A stretch of DNA of 64,000 nt from Bacillus nakamurai (GTDB lineage Bacteria; Bacillota; Bacilli; Bacillales; Bacillaceae), in NCBI RefSeq assembly GCF_001584325.1, contig NZ_LSAZ01000002.1, forward strand, positions 62,001 through 126,000, given 5' to 3'. Below the pieces are notes generated by a model. That model was not told where the DNA came from and did no database searches. It was given only the letters and a program-made list of their open reading frames with translations. Shown here in pieces: positions 35,180 to 44,255 of this stretch; positions within the stretch are counted from its first letter, which is position 1; each line of letters begins with the position of its first letter. The position numbers were made by a program, and so were the translations under genes.

Positions 35180-37197
35180 ACACCGGAAAAAGATTGTGGA
35201 ACTATGCACTTTATTATAAAAAGCTGCTGATTTGGGCTGTGGTTTTGCTGATTATCGCAGTCAGTGCTGAACTGACCGGGCCGTTTATCGGGAAAAAAAT
35301 GATCGATGACCACATTCTCGGCGTTGAAAAAACATGGTATAAAGGCTCTTCGGAAGACCCGGGCGCGGTCAGGTTTCAGGGGTCCTATTATGTCAGAGAG
35401 GACCGGATGAAGCACGGCGCCGAAAAAAACGGCGAGGCGCATATTTATCAAGTCGGCACGGCTTATTATTTTGTAGGCCGGCCCGTCAGCTTTGACGGAA
35501 ACCGGTCGGTGTCTGACGGGAAGCTGACGATGTCAAACGGAAAGGAAAGCAGGACATATCCCGCCGTCACGTTATCCAAACAGGATATTTTTCAATTTTA
35601 CCGCCCGGAAATCAAAGGGCTCATGACATTGATCGGCATTTATGCTGGATTGCTTATTTTTTCTGTGTGCTTTCATTACGGCCAGCATTACCTTCTCCAA
35701 ATGGGAGCAAACCGGATTATACAGCGCATGAGGCAGGATGTGTTTTCTCATATTCAAAAGATGCCGATCAGCTACTTCGATAATTTGCCCGCCGGAAAAG
35801 TCGTCGCGCGCATTACGAATGACACCGAGGCGGTCAGGGATTTATATGTGACGGTGCTGTCAACATTTGTGACGAGCGGCGTTTATATGCTGGGCATTTT
35901 TACGGCGCTGTTTATGCTTGATGTCAGGCTTGCGGCGTTATGTCTTTTGATCGTTCCGATTTTAATGGTATGGTCCGTCATTTACCGTAAATACGCATCC
36001 GTATTTAATCAGAAAATCCGTTCCATTAATAGTGAGATCAATGCGAAAATGAATGAGTCGATACAGGGGATGCCGATTATCCAGGCATTCCGCCGTGAAA
36101 AGGAAACGATGAAGGAATTTGAAGAGCTGAATGAAGCCCATTTCCGCTTTAAAAATAAAATGCTGTCACTAAATTCACTCATGTCTCACAGCCTTGTGAA
36201 TGTGCTGCGCAACATTGCGTTTGTCGGGTTGATCTGGTACTTCGGAAGCGCGAGCCTGAATGCCTCAGGCTTAATATCCATCGGGGTTCTGTATGCGTTT
36301 GTTGATTATCTGAACCGTTTGTTTCAGCCGGTCACAGGCATCGTTAACCAATTTTCAAAGCTCGAATTAGCGCGGGTCTCAGCCGGCAGGGTATTTGAGC
36401 TTTTACAAGAGAAGGGAACGGAGACACAAGGAGTCCCGGCAAAAAGAAAGGCGGAGGGGGCTGTGGAATTCCGGGATGTCTCATTTGCTTATCAGCAGGG
36501 AGAAACAGTGCTGAAAAACATCAGCTTTACGGCCGAAAAGGGAGAAACGATTGCACTCGTCGGCCATACGGGCTCAGGCAAAAGCTCTATCCTGAATATT
36601 TTGTTCCGTTTTTACGATGCGCAAAAAGGGGATGTGCTGCTGGACGGCAAAAGCATTTACAGCATGTCGAGACAGGAGCTCAGGTCGCACATGGGCATCG
36701 TGCTCCAAGACCCGTATCTTTTTTCGGGGACGATCGGCTCCAATGTCAGCCTCAATGATGACAGCATTTCTCTGGAACAAGCGGAGGAAGCTCTCCGCCA
36801 AGTCGGCGCCGGCGGCCTTCTTCAGTCCCTGCCGCAGGGCATCCGCGAGCCCGTTATGGAAAAAGGCGGTACGCTGTCCTCAGGCCAGCGCCAGCTGATT
36901 TCTTTTGCAAGGGCGCTCGCTTTTAATCCGGCCATTTTAATATTGGATGAAGCGACGGCGCATATTGATACGGAAACAGAAGCCGTCATTCAAAAGGCGT
37001 TGCACGTAGTCAAACAAGGGCGCACGACATTTGTCATTGCCCACAGGCTCTCAACGATCAGAAATGCTGACCAGATTCTTGTTTTGGAAAAGGGGCGCAT
37101 CATTGAAAAAGGAAGCCACGATGAACTGATGGAGCAGAAGGGGCAGTACTATCAAATGTATGAACTGCAAAAAGGCACGGCGCAGTCAGCAGTGTAA
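35176..37197 (+). CDS. bmrD: Multidrug ABC exporter subunit BmrD (YheH)
   Basis: 673 residues, the larger half of the BmrCD heterodimer. After the first membrane helix comes an extracellular insertion of about 100 residues (roughly 45-145). Then follow the remaining helices and the nucleotide-binding domain, with Walker A LVGHTGSGKSS, signature LSSGQRQLIS and Walker B LILDEATAHID carrying the catalytic Glu592. It thus supplies the active ATPase site complementing the degenerate one in BmrC. ATG overlaps the bmrC stop. Followed by a terminator. Confidence 0.94.
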   Translation: MNTGKRLWNYALYYKKLLIWAVVLLIIAVSAELTGPFIGKKMIDDHILGVEKTWYKGSSEDPGAVRFQGSYYVREDRMKHGAEKNGEAHIYQVGTAYYFVGRPVSFDGNRSVSDGKLTMSNGKESRTYPAVTLSKQDIFQFYRPEIKGLMTLIGIYAGLLIFSVCFHYGQHYLLQMGANRIIQRMRQDVFSHIQKMPISYFDNLPAGKVVARITNDTEAVRDLYVTVLSTFVTSGVYMLGIFTALFMLDVRLAALCLLIVPILMVWSVIYRKYASVFNQKIRSINSEINAKMNESIQGMPIIQAFRREKETMKEFEELNEAHFRFKNKMLSLNSLMSHSLVNVLRNIAFVGLIWYFGSASLNASGLISIGVLYAFVDYLNRLFQPVTGIVNQFSKLELARVSAGRVFELLQEKGTETQGVPAKRKAEGAVEFRDVSFAYQQGETVLKNISFTAEKGETIALVGHTGSGKSSILNILFRFYDAQKGDVLLDGKSIYSMSRQELRSHMGIVLQDPYLFSGTIGSNVSLNDDSISLEQAEEALRQVGAGGLLQSLPQGIREPVMEKGGTLSSGQRQLISFARALAFNPAILILDEATAHIDTETEAVIQKALHVVKQGRTTFVIAHRLSTIRNADQILVLEKGRIIEKGSHDELMEQKGQYYQMYELQKGTAQSAV

Positions 37198-37201
37198 GAG
37201 G

Positions 37202-37231
37202 AGGGGCGAATCTCAGGTTCGCCCTTTTTGT
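37202..37231 (+). terminator. Terminator of the bmr operon
   Basis: GGGCGAA and TTCGCCC pair around TCTCAGG, followed by TTTTT. Confidence 0.85.
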
Positions 37232-37236
37232 CGGGC

Positions 37237-37857
37237 TTAATAGGCAAGCCCAACCCGCTTTCTGAAAAATTGCGGCGATGCAAGCTCACGATAAAGAAAG
37301 TGCGCCGTATCTCCGACTGTTATTTTCGCGCCGCCTTCCGGAAGGACATCTTGTTCGAAGCGGTAGGTCCCGGCTGCGTCTCCGTCAGGGAGGTAGGCGG
37401 GGCAAATGATTGTCCAGTCAAGATCAGATGCCAGAAGCATTGTGTATACACTGGCATGCTCCTTAGCGGCTCTGGTTGTTTTTCGTTTAGATTCTATTGA
37501 TTCAAAACGGTATTTATCAGGCTCCAGCCGAGATTGGAGAATGCCGGCGGTGCCGACAGTAAGCAGGCGCTGAACCTGATTTTGTTTCATGCTCTCGATG
37601 ATATTCCGCATAGCTGCTGACAGCGTGTCGTCTCCGTCCGTGCTGAGGCAGCTGACGACTGTGTCTGCTTGGGAGATGATCTGATTGACATCATTCGGTT
37701 TTCTCGCATTTCCTTTGATGATATGATCTTCAGAAATAGGAAGCTTTGCGTTTTCCGATCTGACGAAAGCGAATATCTCAATGTGTTTATGTTTTCGCGC
37801 TTCTTCGATAAAAGCCTGTCCGACTCTTCCCGTCGCGCCGAATAAAGCGATTTTCAT
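37237..37857 (-). CDS. yheG: NAD(P)-binding SDR-like protein YheG
   Basis: 206 residues, atypical SDR with the N-terminal dinucleotide motif [18 protein letters not shown] and a Rossmann core ([27 protein letters not shown]). It resembles NmrA-like/flavin-reductase-like NAD(P)H-binding proteins. Substrate unknown. ATG 37857 has GGAGG upstream. Convergent with bmrD and on the same strand as yheF, 28 bp downstream of it. Confidence 0.88.
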   Translation of the reverse strand: MKIALFGATGRVGQAFIEEARKHKHIEIFAFVRSENAKLPISEDHIIKGNARKPNDVNQIISQADTVVSCLSTDGDDTLSAAMRNIIESMKQNQVQRLLTVGTAGILQSRLEPDKYRFESIESKRKTTRAAKEHASVYTMLLASDLDWTIICPAYLPDGDAAGTYRFEQDVLPEGGAKITVGDTAHFLYRELASPQFFRKRVGLAY

Positions 37858-37885
37858 CTAAAAAACCTCCTCGCCGCTCATTATA

Positions 37886-38011
37886 TCATTCAAAGCAGCG
37901 CGGAAAAGAATACCTGCGGATGGAAGCAAAATGGTGGGCAGCATATTCATTGACCATGGAGACACTTACGAACTGAACCAGCTCCCAATTGACTGAGGCA
38001 ATGAATGACAC
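37886..38011 (-). CDS. yheF: YheF, 41-residue protein
   Basis: A 41-codon frame starting at GTG 38009-38011 behind AAAGGAGGG. It begins MSFIASVNWELVQFVSVSMV and ends FPRCFE. The length matches B. subtilis YheF. A competing ATG one base earlier opens only 15 codons in another frame. No domain known. It lies between sspB and yheG, in the same direction. Confidence 0.7.
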   Translation of the reverse strand: MSFIASVNWELVQFVSVSMVNEYAAHHFASIRRYSFPRCFE

Positions 38012-38063
38012 ATGTTTTCCCTCCTTTTTTCCTAGGGTATGTGCATGAGGAAAAAAGGGTGAT

Positions 38064-38092
38064 AAAAAGAAGGCGCGATGTCCGCACCTTCT
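38064..38092 (-). terminator. Terminator of sspB
   Basis: On the minus strand AGAAGGTGCG and CGCGCCTTCT form an imperfect hairpin followed by TTTTT. Confidence 0.75.
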
Positions 38093-38109
38093 GTGAGCCA
38101 TTTATTGAG

Positions 38110-38319
38110 TTATTGTACGCCTTGGCCGCCCATGTTTTGCTGTGCGAAAGATACTAAACGTTTTGTAATTTCTCCTCCGACAGAACCGTTCGCACGAGAA
38201 GTTGTTTCTCCGCCAAGGTTTACACCGAATTCAGAAGCAATTTCGTATTTCATTTGGTCGATTGCTTGAGCAGCTCCAGGTACTAATAATTGGTTTGAAG
38301 AGTTGTTTTGGTTTGCCAT
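38110..38319 (-). CDS. sspB: Small acid-soluble spore protein SspB (alpha/beta type)
   Basis: A 69-residue alpha/beta-type SASP. It carries both family signatures: [10 protein letters not shown], where the GPR protease cuts, and [15 protein letters not shown] near the C-terminus. These proteins coat and protect DNA in the dormant spore and are degraded during germination. ATG 38319 with AAAGGAGA upstream. A SigG-type promoter lies upstream, consistent with forespore expression. Confidence 0.95.
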   Translation of the reverse strand: MANQNNSSNQLLVPGAAQAIDQMKYEIASEFGVNLGGETTSRANGSVGGEITKRLVSFAQQNMGGQGVQ

Positions 38320-38342
38320 TTGTATGATCTCCTTTATATCAA

Positions 38343-38370
38343 TAGTATGGTTGGGTTTTCTGGAGTTGCA
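38343..38370 (-). promoter_or_regulatory. SigG-type promoter of sspB
   Basis: On the minus strand TGCAAC (38365-38370) and CATACTA (38343-38349) are 15 bp apart. CATACTA is a strong forespore -10. Confidence 0.65.
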
Positions 38371-38500
38371 CCAGTTTATGGTTTTTGATTAAAAACCATT
38401 GCCTGCTCGGCTTCACCCAATGCTGTTGCTGCTTTGTACTACGTATTATGCTGATTCGCGCGGCATCTCATGCGGAAAAAAGGGTGGTAAATAGCGGAAG

Positions 38501-38533
38501 AAAAAAAGCTCAGCCGTTGAGCCGGCTAAGCTA
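38501..38533 (-). terminator. Terminator of yheE
   Basis: On the minus strand AGCTTAGCCG and CGGCTGAGCT pair with one mismatch around GCTCAA, followed by TTTTTTT. Confidence 0.85.
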
Positions 38534-38540
38534 TAAAGGA

Positions 38541-38747
38541 TCAGTCATATATGTGATAAAGCATCAGTTCGTGCAGCTCTTTGACGAGAGCCGGTTCTTC
38601 TTTGCCCGGATGTGTATCTCCCCATTCAATTTCTCCGGACTTATGATAAATGCCTTCGTAATGCGTGCCCTGCCAGTAAAACGAAATCCGCCATCCCGGC
38701 AGTTTCTCTTTTTTGAATAACGGTTTCCAGCTGAAGTGCGAAATCAT
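38541..38747 (-). CDS. yheE: YheE family small protein
   Basis: A 68-residue soluble protein rich in Trp, His and Tyr (ISHFSWKPLFKKEKLPGWRISFYWQGTHYEGIYHKSGEIEW). The start is ATG 38747, with AAAGGAG upstream; the in-frame GTG at 38756 sits on the ribosome site. The family is known only as YheE/DUF5342. The beta-rich core suggests a small binding domain. Monocistronic, with its own terminator. Confidence 0.82.
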   Translation of the reverse strand: MISHFSWKPLFKKEKLPGWRISFYWQGTHYEGIYHKSGEIEWGDTHPGKEEPALVKELHELMLYHIYD

Positions 38748-38825
38748 GAGGTTCACGCTCCTTTATCGGAAATGCCTATCCTGTTCATTGTAGCTCATAC
38801 GTTCAAGCCTGTCCTATAGGAATGT

Positions 38826-38878
38826 AAAAAAAGCCGTCCATCACCGCCAGAGTTTATCCGGGGCGGTAATGGACCGTT
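38826..38878 (-). terminator. Terminator of yheC-yheD
   Basis: On the minus strand TCCATTACCGCC and GGCGGTGATGGA pair with one mismatch around a 15-nt loop, then CGG and TTTTTTT. The 5' arm lies in the last codons of yheD. Confidence 0.8.
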
Positions 38879-40199
38879 CTGATAAATAAGAGGCATATTC
38901 AAAATTTCTTCGTTTTGTCAGATAATCGACGGATTTCAGCTTCGGATGTGAAAAAATGCTGCGGCCCGGGCGGGAATTCGCTTCAAACATCCAGATCTTT
39001 CCGTTATGATCGACCCCGAGGTCAAAGCCGATTTCTCCGATAAATCCTTCAATATGTTCATTTAAAACACGGCTGACAGTTAAGGCGGCTTTCGACAGCT
39101 TTCGGATGATGCCGACCCTTTCCTTTGGATCGCTGTATAATTCGCCTAACGTTTTCACTTCTCCTCCATTGGCAAGGTGGGTCGTGATGCTGTTTTTTCC
39201 TGAGATCTTTGCCGCGATGGCTGTCACTGTCCATTTCCCGTCGGCATTTTTATTCGTATGAACCCTGAAGTCCACGGGCCGTCCCCTCACCCTGATGAGA
39301 TTGATGCCTTGCTGGATCAAAAAAGCGGCGGGATCGTGGTTTTCTTCAAAAGCTTTTATGAAAGATGCCGCATCAGAATAGTGAGTTGAGGAAAATGCCT
39401 TTTCGTCATTCGTATGTTTTACGGTAAAGCCGGAATCTGTCTTTGTAAGCTGATAAATGCCCGCTCCGAGTGCGCCGTCGGCTGGTTTAATGTAGACGGT
39501 TTCATACAGGCCGCATAACGTGTTTATCGTTTCAGCATTCGGGTGCAGGATGGATTGCGGCAAGAGTGAAGCGGTAAGGCTGTTTTTTTCCAGAAGCTTA
39601 TGAATATCCCACTTGTTAAAAAACTGTGGATTAAACCACGGAATCTGATAGTCATTCATCAGCCGCTGTTTTGTTTGCTGTAAAAGCGGCACTTCCTCAG
39701 TTTTTCTGCTCGGCAATCGATCGTACACCACATTCGGAAGAGGAACGGCTGCGCGTACCCAGCCGTTTTCTTTATAAAGAAGCGCCTGAATGGTGCCCTC
39801 CTCCCAGTTCACCTGATGGGCGCCGAAAACGAAACAATAACCGCTCGCCTTCTCATGCAGTGAAAGCAGCTTTGAAAAAAAGAGAGAGCGGTCTTTTAAC
39901 GGCCGCAAAGGCGATGAGGTGAATCCGGCTGTATATATGCCGATCAGCGGGCCGATATGCACCGTCTGTTCGTGAATAAGCAGATCGGCCCTGCTTTTGT
40001 GCGGGATCATCAGCTCTTCAAACAAATCTTCAGAAAGAAGCGCGCTTTTTTCTAGGGATTGTGTAAAGGAAACACGGCACTTGACCACCTTGGTTCCGAA
40101 AGCGGCAGACAAAAGCCCTTCCCGTTTCATCGAGGAGGGGAGATACAGCGTATTTTTGCTTTTTTTATCTATGCCGACCATGATCCCTTTACGATTCAC
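38841..40199 (-). CDS. yheD: YheC/D-type ATP-grasp spore coat-associated protein YheD
   Basis: 452 residues. The YheC/YheD family is a large paralogous set with an ATP-grasp-like C-terminal half. Visible here are VYIKPADGALGAGIYQL (ATP-binding Lys and glycine loop), RGRPVDFRVHTNKN and FIGEIGFDLGVDHNGKIWMFEANSRPG (metal and ATP ligands). The enzymatic product is unknown. In B. subtilis it is made in the mother cell under SigE and associates with the forming spore. Its start overlaps the yheC stop by 11 bp. Confidence 0.9.
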   Translation of the reverse strand: MNRKGIMVGIDKKSKNTLYLPSSMKREGLLSAAFGTKVVKCRVSFTQSLEKSALLSEDLFEELMIPHKSRADLLIHEQTVHIGPLIGIYTAGFTSSPLRPLKDRSLFFSKLLSLHEKASGYCFVFGAHQVNWEEGTIQALLYKENGWVRAAVPLPNVVYDRLPSRKTEEVPLLQQTKQRLMNDYQIPWFNPQFFNKWDIHKLLEKNSLTASLLPQSILHPNAETINTLCGLYETVYIKPADGALGAGIYQLTKTDSGFTVKHTNDEKAFSSTHYSDAASFIKAFEENHDPAAFLIQQGINLIRVRGRPVDFRVHTNKNADGKWTVTAIAAKISGKNSITTHLANGGEVKTLGELYSDPKERVGIIRKLSKAALTVSRVLNEHIEGFIGEIGFDLGVDHNGKIWMFEANSRPGRSIFSHPKLKSVDYLTKRRNFEYASYLSERSITAPDKLWR

Positions 40200-41280
40200 G
40201 CGGAAGTACCCCTTTCCGGCTCTCCAGTGAGTGAAGATCGCGTATGCGTTTCAGCGGACTGGTATAAAGCTCCTCTTTCAGCTCGGGAGATACGCTTAAA
40301 ATCGCTTTCCGGCCCGGTTTTGAATTGACATCTAACAGCCAAATGCGCCCGTCTTTGGCATAACAAATATCAAGCCCAAGCTCAAACAGCGGTCCGAACC
40401 GTTCATCGAGAAAATAGGGGACGGATTGGGTAATAGAAAAAACATCATCTAATAAAACTGCCTGCTGCTTCTTCGGAATATCCTCAAACCATGCATCGAA
40501 TTTAAGCGGCTCGGATCCTCCTGACAAATTGGATAAAAGCCCGTTCTGATAACCTCTTCTGACCGCTTTTCCCACGGTTTCCCAAGCGCCTGACTCACTT
40601 TTACGCATGAAAATGCGGATATCACACGGATAGCGGTCTTTATCTTGGATATTTAAATACGCCTGAAGCAAATAGCGGTGCTGTAATACTTTTTTGCACC
40701 ATGATTTAAAGGATACTAGGTTGGAAAAGGTTTTTGTTTGTTTGTTCTTTCCGATGTGGTAAGTTGCTGAGATTGATTTTTTTCCTGATTCAAGCAGAAT
40801 GCTGCCCCTGCCGCCCGACCCGAAAGCGGGCTTGAGAATACACGCCTTTTCCTTCGTTAAGTATGAATGAATCTGTTCATAGCGGCTTACTTGAATCGTT
40901 TCCGGAATATATGGGCTGATCAAATGGTGCTGCTGCAATGCATCTGTTACCGTCCATTTATCAGGCAGCCCCCGGCCGATAAATTCTGTTTTCGGATATT
41001 TTTTAAGCCATTCGACAATCGGTTTCGCTTTTTGGGCGCCTGCGGCTTTGCCGTAAAAGCAGCGGTCATAAATATATTCAGGAATATCGATTTCCGATTC
41101 ATTCCATTTCCCGCTTTTCGGATGATAAACAAGCGCTTTTACGCGTAAAGTGTCAGGAGATATATCAAACGGTGTAAAACGGACAAAGCGCACATTATAA
41201 TCAGGCGCTCTTTCTGCCAGTTCGCAGGCATAATCTGCTTCGTGCTGGCGGGATACGGACATAAAACCAAGTGTTGTCAT
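40189..41280 (-). CDS. yheC: YheC/D-type ATP-grasp spore coat-associated protein YheC
   Basis: 363 residues, paralogue of YheD with the same core (ILKPAFGSGGRGSILL, YPCDIRIFMRK, LGLDICYAKDGRIWLLDVNSKPGR). An N-terminal domain of about 120 residues contains ALVYHPKSGKW and EYIYDRC. ATP-grasp enzymes join a carboxylate to an amine or similar; the substrate here is not known. ATG 41280 with AAAGGGGGAG upstream. First gene of the yheC-yheD unit, divergent from yheB. The 246-bp gap holds only promoters. Confidence 0.9.
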   Translation of the reverse strand: MTTLGFMSVSRQHEADYACELAERAPDYNVRFVRFTPFDISPDTLRVKALVYHPKSGKWNESEIDIPEYIYDRCFYGKAAGAQKAKPIVEWLKKYPKTEFIGRGLPDKWTVTDALQQHHLISPYIPETIQVSRYEQIHSYLTKEKACILKPAFGSGGRGSILLESGKKSISATYHIGKNKQTKTFSNLVSFKSWCKKVLQHRYLLQAYLNIQDKDRYPCDIRIFMRKSESGAWETVGKAVRRGYQNGLLSNLSGGSEPLKFDAWFEDIPKKQQAVLLDDVFSITQSVPYFLDERFGPLFELGLDICYAKDGRIWLLDVNSKPGRKAILSVSPELKEELYTSPLKRIRDLHSLESRKGVLPRES

Positions 41281-41526
41281 GTTGTTACTCCCCCTTTATT
41301 CAAAAAGCCGCTGACGAAAACGGCCCTTCCATACATTAAACATGCCAAGCGCCGCCTAAAAGATGTTCTACTGTAAAGAGTACGATACATCACCTTGCCT
41401 TATTCCTGACAAACAAGATCATTTCAGATTCTTCATTTGCCCGTGTTCACGCCAACCTCTATAATACGAATAGATATATCATCAAGAAAAAGAACCTGAG
41501 ATGAAGATGGAGGCAGATGAAGAGGA

Positions 41527-42660
41527 ATGGGTATAGCAGGAACGTTTATATTTATGATCGTCATCGGAGCCGCGATCGGCGCGGTGACGAATCATTTTGC
41601 AATTCAAATGTTATTTCGTCCGTACCGGCCATATTACCTGTTCGGAAAACGGGTTCCCTTTACCCCGGGGCTGATTCCGAAAAGAAGGGATGAACTGGCG
41701 AAGCAGATGGGGCTGATGGTGACGAACCACCTTTTAACCCCGGAGGGCATAAAAAAGCGGCTCATGTCAGACACCGTCAAAAAACAAGCGCTGCAGTTCG
41801 CTGAACAATTCACACATAAAATGGCCGCTTCCGGCATGACGGTGCACGAAGCATTGGCCGCGATCGGGATAAACCATCCGCAAGAGGCGGCCGATGCGTG
41901 GATCGACCGGTTTACTGACGAGAAGCTTTCTGAACTTTACCGTAAATATGAGCACCGCGCCATTAAAGAATGGCTTCCGGGTGATGTGCAAGAGAAACTG
42001 GAAGAAAAAGTGCCGATGGTCGCCGATTATATTTTAAAGCGGAGCAGCGATTATTTTGAAAGTGAAGAAGGGAAAGAAAGACTCGGCAATATGATCGATG
42101 ACTTTTTGAAAGCCCGGGGAATGTTCGGCAGTATGGTGCAGATGTTTCTCGGCAACTCAAGCCTTGCAGACCGCGTGCTGCCGGAGCTGTTAAAGTTTTT
42201 GCAGAATGATGAAACGAAAAAGCTTCTGTCAGATCTTCTTTCGCAAGAATGGAGCAAGCTCAAATCTTATACACTTTATGAGGCGGATGAAAAATGGAAT
42301 GCGAAAGATCTGCTGTTCAGCCTGAAAAACCGGGCATTAACCGCATTCTCAGCCGCACCGTTTTTTGAGCGTCCGATCGGCACTCTCATTACCCGTTATG
42401 AGCAGGATATCACAGGAACGTATGCGCCGAAGCTGCTGGAGGCAGCGCTGGGCGGCATAGCGGCTCATTTGGAAGATGGACTGAAACGGCTGCGCCTTGA
42501 GGAAGTCGTAAAAGAGCAGGTTGACCAGTTTCCGGTTGAGCGCCTTGAGGAAATGGTGCTGTCCATTTCCAAAAAGGAATTTAAGATGATTACGTATTTA
42601 GGCGGTCTGCTCGGAGGGATTATCGGAGCGATACAGGCTTTGTTTGTCGTCCTTTTTTAA
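41527..42660 (+). CDS. yheB: DUF445 membrane protein YheB
   Basis: 377 residues. The N-terminus starts with a membrane helix (FIFMIVIGAAIGAVTNHFAIQMLF) and the DUF445 signature RPYRPYYLFGKRVPFTPGLIPKRRDELA. A long amphipathic helical region follows, then a C-terminal membrane helix (YLGGLLGGIIGAIQALFVVLF). The protein is probably anchored at both ends. Function unknown. A TATAAT at 41460-41465 is a likely -10. yheA follows 87 bp downstream and may be co-transcribed. Confidence 0.9.
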   Translation: MGIAGTFIFMIVIGAAIGAVTNHFAIQMLFRPYRPYYLFGKRVPFTPGLIPKRRDELAKQMGLMVTNHLLTPEGIKKRLMSDTVKKQALQFAEQFTHKMAASGMTVHEALAAIGINHPQEAADAWIDRFTDEKLSELYRKYEHRAIKEWLPGDVQEKLEEKVPMVADYILKRSSDYFESEEGKERLGNMIDDFLKARGMFGSMVQMFLGNSSLADRVLPELLKFLQNDETKKLLSDLLSQEWSKLKSYTLYEADEKWNAKDLLFSLKNRALTAFSAAPFFERPIGTLITRYEQDITGTYAPKLLEAALGGIAAHLEDGLKRLRLEEVVKEQVDQFPVERLEEMVLSISKKEFKMITYLGGLLGGIIGAIQALFVVLF

Positions 42661-42747
42661 CGAAAACATACGCCGATAATGAAAGTCGCTTCGCAGTCTG
42701 TTATAGTGGAGTGGTATGTCTGAAAGGAAAGAAAGGAGCGGTTTAAT

Positions 42748-43101
42748 ATGGCAGTCAATTTTTATGACGCAGCATATGATCTTGAAAAAGCACTGCGGAA
42801 CAGCGAAGAATACAGCCGTCTGAAGGGGCTTTACGATCAAGTAAATACTGATGACTCTGCAAAGCGCATGTTTGATAACTTCCGCAACGTGCAGCTGAAT
42901 CTTCAGCAAAAGCAAATGTCAGGTGAAGAAATTACGCAGGAAGAGGTAGAGCAAGCGCAAAAAACGGTTGCTCTCGTGCAGCAGCATGAAACAATTTCTC
43001 AGCTGATGGAAGCAGAACAGCGCATGAGCATGCTGATCGGCGAGTTAAACAAAATTATCATGAAACCTCTTGAAGAGCTTTACGGCAATCCGGAAAATTA
43101 A
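42748..43101 (+). CDS. yheA: YheA, YlbF/YmcA-family protein
   Basis: A 117-residue, almost wholly helical protein of the YlbF/YmcA/YheA family (DUF964). Paired helices span AAYDLEKALRNSEEYSRLKGLYDQVNTD and AEQRMSMLIGELNKIIMKPLEELYG. YlbF and YmcA form a complex with YaaT that tunes RNA processing, competence and biofilm formation; YheA's own role is unknown. AAAGGAG precedes ATG 42748. Ends in a strong terminator. Confidence 0.9.
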   Translation: MAVNFYDAAYDLEKALRNSEEYSRLKGLYDQVNTDDSAKRMFDNFRNVQLNLQQKQMSGEEITQEEVEQAQKTVALVQQHETISQLMEAEQRMSMLIGELNKIIMKPLEELYGNPEN

Positions 43102-43107
43102 TGTGCG

Positions 43108-43140
43108 AACCCCTCCTTTTAAAAAGGAGGGGGTTTTTAT
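43108..43140. terminator. Bidirectional terminator between yheA and yhaZ
   Basis: AACCCCTCCTTTT and AAAAGGAGGGGGTT form a long stem with almost no loop, T-run after it. Confidence 0.88.
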
Positions 43141-44210
43141 TGAGCGGAAAAATCAAGCGACGCTTTTACCGTCCCGTTGATGATAATCGACAGCGTATGA
43201 ATCCCTTTATAATGCTTACGGGTGGTTAAATCTTTAAAGGCGTGGTGTTTGCTGAAGGCTTTTACGTCTCCGTTATTCATGACGGCCTCCGATATTTTAA
43301 ACACCTTGCGGCTGCGGTTTCCTCTCGATTTTACATAATCAATCGCGTAGTCAATCCTGACCTTATGCCTGCCGGATGAGCGGATATGAAAGGAGAATAG
43401 CAGGCTGCCGCCGATGGAAACCGTTTCGGTGTGCAATGTAAAACGTTCCAGTGTGATGGCGGGCGTGTCCTCAAATCCAAAAACTGCGAGTGCCTGCTTG
43501 TCTCCTTTTTTTAACAGCGTCCGATGAGCGTGTTTAAGAATCCAGTCCGTATCCGGATGGCTTCCGAAGCGCTCGGCCGCAATCCGTGACAGCAGGACGG
43601 GATGTGTTTTCGATATATCATTAAGGTTATTCGCGACGCTCTTTCTCACATATAACGATTCATCCTGCATTAAACGTTCAAGAATAGGAAGAATCGGAGC
43701 GGGGTCGGACAGAAGGGAAGGAATTGAGATTCCCCATGGTAGACGGGGCCTGGAGCCTTCACTGGCAAGCCTTCTGACGTGTTCGTCCGGATGCTGTGCC
43801 CATACAAGAAGCTGGCTGAACATCCGCTCCTGATTTAATCTGATGAAGGGTCTCACGGCAAATTCGGAAGTAGAGTACCGGGTGAACATTTCTAACGCCT
43901 TCATTGATTTTTCCCAGTGTCCCGTTCCGTACTGTTCAACATAATCGGGAAAAACAATGCCGGAAAGCCCCGTAAAATGGGGAGCGGCCTGATATAAAAT
44001 ATCCAGCGCCTGGGTGTAATCCTTCGGCAGCGTTTCATATAAAGAGTCCGTAATCCGGCGCATCCGCTGTTTTAACGCAAGCTCCGGCCAGTCCTCCTGA
44101 AAAATGAGCGCCCGGCATTTGTCCCGGTCAAAAGCCGGAGCCGCCGTTTTGATTGTGTTTATCAGTTTCTGAACGAAATCTTCGTTATAAATGTCTTTTA
44201 ATTGAGACAT
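43137..44210 (-). CDS. yhaZ: DNA alkylation repair-type HEAT-like protein YhaZ
   Basis: 357 residues, helical-repeat fold resembling AlkC/AlkD DNA glycosylases (RRLASEGSRPRLPWGISIPSLLSDPAPILPILERLMQDESLYVRKSVANNLNDISKTHP). The C-terminal 100 residues form a beta domain, as in AlkC. It probably acts on alkylated bases. The start is ATG 44210, which matches the known length; a GTG at 44219 overlaps the weak ribosome site. A LexA-type box 31 bp upstream suggests SOS control. Confidence 0.9.
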   Translation of the reverse strand: MSQLKDIYNEDFVQKLINTIKTAAPAFDRDKCRALIFQEDWPELALKQRMRRITDSLYETLPKDYTQALDILYQAAPHFTGLSGIVFPDYVEQYGTGHWEKSMKALEMFTRYSTSEFAVRPFIRLNQERMFSQLLVWAQHPDEHVRRLASEGSRPRLPWGISIPSLLSDPAPILPILERLMQDESLYVRKSVANNLNDISKTHPVLLSRIAAERFGSHPDTDWILKHAHRTLLKKGDKQALAVFGFEDTPAITLERFTLHTETVSIGGSLLFSFHIRSSGRHKVRIDYAIDYVKSRGNRSRKVFKISEAVMNNGDVKAFSKHHAFKDLTTRKHYKGIHTLSIIINGTVKASLDFSAQ

Positions 44211-44241
44211 GGCTGTCACCGCTTTTTTTCTTCATTATATA

Positions 44242-44255
44242 CGAATGTACGTTCT
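44242..44255 (-). promoter_or_regulatory. LexA-type SOS box of yhaZ
   Basis: On the minus strand AGAACGTACATTCG fits the DinR/LexA pattern CGAAC-N4-GTTCG with two deviations. It differs at one base from the box before yhaO. SOS regulation of yhaZ has been reported in B. subtilis. Confidence 0.65.
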
